A DNA stretch of 64,000 nucleotides from Gordonibacter sp. 28C (GTDB lineage: Bacteria; Actinomycetota; Coriobacteriia; Coriobacteriales; Eggerthellaceae), in contig NZ_PPTR01000016.1 of assembly GCF_003339845.1 (NCBI RefSeq), positions 18,245 through 82,244 of the forward strand, in the 5' to 3' direction. The notes beneath the pieces are model-generated. The model did not search any database, was not told the origin of the DNA, and worked only from the letters and a program-made list of their open reading frames with translations. Numbering within the stretch: position 1 is the first letter of the stretch; every line of letters begins with the position of its first letter. The translations under genes and the position numbers were made by a program. Positions 61,331 through 64,000 of this stretch are shown in pieces.

Positions 61331-63352
61331 ATGACGCGCGTTTCCCATAGAGCGCGAGGGCTCGGTCGCGACCATGTTGCGCGCGCCTTCGATGCTCGCA
61401 TGCTCTCGTTCACGACAACGGTCGCTCTCGTCGTTCTTCTCGTGGTGTTCTACGCGGTGATGATGGTGAACATGAGGGCGATCTCCGACAGGATCGACGA
61501 GATCAACACGCATCCGTATCCGGTTACCGTGGCGGCTGGAGAGGTGGAGACCTATCTGGTTCAGCTGCGCACGCTGGCCGAGCGCCTTGCCTACGTGAGA
61601 ACGGTCGAAGCCGTCGATGCGGTGGAGGCCGAGTACGAGAGCATCGACCAAGAGATAGCCGAACCGCTGGCTATCATCGCCAGCCAGTGCAGATCCTCTC
61701 CCGACGAGGCCGCTGCTCTCGAGGAGCGCTACGAAACGTTGAAATCGAAGCAGCAGAGCCTCATAAGCCAATGCCGCGACCCTCTCGCTACGGATGCCGA
61801 GGTTGAGCTCACCGTAAACGAGCAGGTTGGTCCTTTGGTGAACGGCATGTTGGAGCTCAACTCCGAGGTTATCGACCACTCGCGCCAGTCGCTCTCCTCA
61901 TTGTTCGATTTGGCCGGCAAGGCCTGCGCGGAGACGGCGGTGTACGCCAGCGTGCTCATGGCCGGCGTGCTGGCCGTGCTCGCCATCTTCCTGGTCACCA
62001 TCAAGCGCAGGAACGCCGAGCGCGACCGTTTGCAGAAGAATCTCGAGGCCGCGCTTGAGACGGCGCGCCATGCGAGCAAGGCGAAATCGCAATTTCTCGC
62101 CAGCATGTCGCACGACATCCGCACACCCTGCTCGGCCATCGTTGGGTTGACGGAAATAGCCGAACGCCATGTGGGCGATACTGAACGGGTGGAGGAGTGT
62201 CTGTCGAAGATATCGCTTTCATCGCATCATCTGATCAGCCTCATAAACGATGTTCTCGACATGAGCAAGATAGAAAGCGGCCAGCTCATGCTGAGCGACG
62301 AACCGTTCTGCCTAGAGGAGCTCATTTCCATCATCGACGTGATCGCGCAGCAGCAGGCGCATACGAAGCAGCTCTCGTTTTGCGTGGAGGCATCGGACGT
62401 CGCCGGGGTCTACGTGCGCGGGGACGCCCTGCGCGTGCAGCAGGTCCTTCTGAACCTTATCGGCAACGCCGTGAAATACACCGAGCCTGGAGGCAGGGTG
62501 TGCCTGCGGGTGAGCTTGGAGAGGCCGGGTTGCGTTTCGCCCGAACGGGCACGTTGCAGCGAGGCGGTCATGATCTTGCGCGACAGCCTGTCGGGCGGCT
62601 TTCCGGAGGAGCCATGCGGCGGGCGAGGAGTGTGCGGGATATCCCTGTACCGGTTCGAAATCGAGGACAACGGCATAGGCATGACGGCGGATTTTGTCGG
62701 CCGCATATTCGATCCGTTCGAGCGGGAGCGCACCGACGAAACGCGCGGCATAGAGGGAACCGGCCTCGGCATGGCCATCACGAAAAGCATCATCGACCAG
62801 ATGGGCGGCACCATCGACGTTAAAAGCGAGCGGCATCGCGGCACGACGTTCACGGTGGAGCTGCCGTTGCGCCTGGAAACCGCCGACGCTGCCTTGGCGC
62901 TGTCGACCCAAGGCGAGGCGCCCGTTCTTCCGAAGCGCGTCGACTTCTCGGGCGCTCGCGTGCTGCTGGCCGAGGACAACGACATCAACGCCGAGATAGC
63001 CTGCGACATCATCGGCCGGACGCGTGCCGAGGTCACCTGGGCGCATGACGGCGCCGAGGCGGTCAAGGCCGTGCTGGACGTGCCCGACGGCTGGTTCGAC
63101 ATCGTGTTCATGGACGTGGAGATGCCGAAGATGAACGGGTTGGAGGCGTCCCGCATGCTGTACGAGACCTGCGAGCGCGAAGGCCGTGCACGGCCGGTTA
63201 TCGTTGCCATGACGGCGAACGCCTACGTGGAAGACCGAACGCGCGCCTTCGAGGCCGGCATGGACGATTACGTGGTGAAGCCCTTCGGATTCGCCGACCT
63301 ATGCGACGTCATGGACGCGCATCTGCCTGCCCGCACCGTGCCGAGTGCGTAG
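61331..63352 (+). CDS. Hybrid sensor histidine kinase/response regulator
   Basis: The ~673-aa protein has TM1 (~26-48), an extracellular helical sensor (~49-205), TM2 (~206-227), a HisKA domain with SMSHDIRTPCSAI near residue 258, an HATPase with NLIGNAVKYT, EDNGIGM and GTGLGMAI, and a C-terminal receiver with VLLAEDNDIN, phospho-acceptor Asp in IVFMDVEMPKMNG near 590 and VVKPFGF. It lacks an Hpt domain, so phosphate must pass to another protein. Start ATG 61331; M at 61400 is also possible. The signal is unknown. Confidence 0.9.
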   Translation: MTRVSHRARGLGRDHVARAFDARMLSFTTTVALVVLLVVFYAVMMVNMRAISDRIDEINTHPYPVTVAAGEVETYLVQLRTLAERLAYVRTVEAVDAVEAEYESIDQEIAEPLAIIASQCRSSPDEAAALEERYETLKSKQQSLISQCRDPLATDAEVELTVNEQVGPLVNGMLELNSEVIDHSRQSLSSLFDLAGKACAETAVYASVLMAGVLAVLAIFLVTIKRRNAERDRLQKNLEAALETARHASKAKSQFLASMSHDIRTPCSAIVGLTEIAERHVGDTERVEECLSKISLSSHHLISLINDVLDMSKIESGQLMLSDEPFCLEELISIIDVIAQQQAHTKQLSFCVEASDVAGVYVRGDALRVQQVLLNLIGNAVKYTEPGGRVCLRVSLERPGCVSPERARCSEAVMILRDSLSGGFPEEPCGGRGVCGISLYRFEIEDNGIGMTADFVGRIFDPFERERTDETRGIEGTGLGMAITKSIIDQMGGTIDVKSERHRGTTFTVELPLRLETADAALALSTQGEAPVLPKRVDFSGARVLLAEDNDINAEIACDIIGRTRAEVTWAHDGAEAVKAVLDVPDGWFDIVFMDVEMPKMNGLEASRMLYETCEREGRARPVIVAMTANAYVEDRTRAFEAGMDDYVVKPFGFADLCDVMDAHLPARTVPSA

Positions 63353-63445
63353 CGTCGGGCAAACGAGCAGGTGAAGCGCGCTACGGCTTTGGTATGATGA
63401 TCGTGGCAAAGAGATGGTTGGAAACGCGTTGAAAGGAGCGGGGCG

Positions 63446-63823
63446 ATGATAGCGAGGCTTTCCCGTATCGTGCCGCTGCTCATCGTTTTGGCCGTGGTCG
63501 CTGCCATCGTGTACTTGGTGGCTGCGTGGCGCTACTCGCCGAACCGCGGCAAGGAGATACTCATCAAGGCCTTCACCTGGCTGACGGGGGTTCTCTCGGG
63601 CATCTTCGCGCTCATAAGCCTGTACGCGCTCATCGACGGCAACGAGCTCATCCTCGACTTGGGGCTGAGTTTTCTCGTCGCCGCGCTCGTCGGCCTTGCG
63701 ATCACGCGCATCTGTCGAGCCGTGTTCGTGCGGAATCACCCCGGCTGGAAGAAGAAGCCCATGAAAACGACGCGGCCGGACGACCACCCCCGCCGCCCGT
63801 TCACCCCGCCGTGGAAAAGATGA
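63446..63823 (+). CDS. Small membrane protein of unknown function
   Basis: The 125-aa protein has three hydrophobic helices (IVPLLIVLAVVAAIVYLVAA, WLTGVLSGIFALISLYALI and a third near 75-92) and a basic C-terminal tail rich in Pro, Arg and Lys. GAAAGGAG lies just upstream of the ATG. No family recognised. It follows the sensor kinase by 93 bp, with its own likely -10 (TATGAT near 63393). Confidence 0.75.
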   Translation: MIARLSRIVPLLIVLAVVAAIVYLVAAWRYSPNRGKEILIKAFTWLTGVLSGIFALISLYALIDGNELILDLGLSFLVAALVGLAITRICRAVFVRNHPGWKKKPMKTTRPDDHPRRPFTPPWKR

Positions 63824-63866
63824 AAATATCCCAAAAGGGAACTGTCCTCTTTTGGGATATTTTTTT
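63823..63866. terminator. Strong terminator
   Basis: AAAATATCCCAAAAG (63823-63837) and CTTTTGGGATATTTT (63849-63863) form a perfect 15-bp stem followed by TTT. It ends the small membrane gene. Confidence 0.9.
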
Positions 63867-64000
63867 AGCGGCTGAAAGACGATATGAGTAGAACATTGTG
63901 AGCCCCTACTTCATATCGTCTTCTCATTTGACCGTGGATCTTTGGGCTGATAATGGTCGCGTCCATACAACCGGCAATTCTTCCCAGGTTGCCACATATA
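63865..64000 (-). CDS. Possible C-terminus of a minus-strand gene cut by the window edge
   Basis: A minus-strand frame runs open from the edge for about 43 codons (containing RIAGCMDATIIS and RRRYEVGAHNVLL) to TAA at 63865-63867. It is not recognised. An imperfect inverted repeat (AAGACGATATGA near 63877 with TCATATCGTCTT near 63921) lies within it, so the segment may instead be non-coding. Confidence 0.25.
   Translation of the reverse strand, partial: ICGNLGRIAGCMDATIISPKIHGQMRRRYEVGAHNVLLISSFSR

Overview
The window is a high-GC bacterial chromosome segment whose gene content and style (no outer-membrane secretin with its type IV pili, GGDEF and radical-SAM proteins, IorAB/PaaK aromatic amino-acid fermentation, an NRAMP-related Mg transporter paired with an MgtE-like protein) point to an anaerobic actinobacterium of the Eggerthella/Coriobacteriia type. 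This assignment is inference from recognised families; no search was run. The left edge holds the conserved ssb-rpsR-rplI-dnaB block, which often lies near oriC in Actinobacteria. The rplI-dnaB gap carries three DnaA-box-like 9-mers, and a perfect ParB-binding parS palindrome sits at 35512-35527, so the segment is probably origin-proximal.

Layout. 1-8.8 kb: replication and ribosomal genes, an SbcD/SbcC-like (YhaO/YhaN-type) nuclease-ATPase pair, then purA-purD. 9-10.7 kb: a HemN-like radical SAM gene whose last 110 bp are duplicated downstream around a 213-bp AT-rich scar. 11-24.6 kb: a complete Gram-positive type IV pilus locus (a 1315-aa prepilin adhesin, three small prepilin-like genes, pilB, pilT, pilC, pilA, pilD, pilM, pilN, pilO). 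24.8-29.5 kb: a membrane GGDEF sensor, tRNA-Phe, a free-standing CdiA-CT/tRNase-like ORF, tatA and a TetR regulator. 29.6-35.4 kb: purE, iorA-iorB, an NTF2-GGDEF protein and paaK, which together with IorAB can handle aryl-acetyl-CoA/aryl-acetate. 35.5-42 kb: parS, a probable aromatic-rich leader peptide, a Na+ symporter, an LytR_C-like lipoprotein, a YdcF protein, an NhaC antiporter and 5-formyl-THF cyclo-ligase. 42-46.5 kb: a candidate small RNA, an Rrf2 regulator, the Mg transporter pair, tRNA-Arg and a 55-codon acidic gene. 47-52.7 kb: an OpuB-type ABC transporter, citrate synthase and an AlbA_2 ATPase. 52.7-57.5 kb: a four-gene minus-strand operon (two solute-binding-like exported proteins, one fused to a von Willebrand A domain, plus XpaC-like and TelA proteins) that reads as one uncharacterised envelope system. 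58.6-64 kb: tRNA-Ser, tadA, ispE, lemA, a hybrid histidine kinase and a small membrane protein.

Three cross-cutting patterns stand out. First, dispersed palindromic elements (a family reading TCATCCTGAGCG...GTCGAAGGAT, and a family reading GTAGGGGCG...) sit between genes and also, in frame, inside two coding sequences; a third coding sequence, pilN, carries an unrelated perfect hairpin. This resembles protein-coding palindromic elements known in other bacteria. Second, several genes have a -10 hexamer ending 7-8 nt before the ATG, as expected for leaderless transcripts. Third, two probable leader peptides precede genes that may serve aromatic-compound metabolism. No CRISPR array, transposase, integrase or prophage gene was seen.
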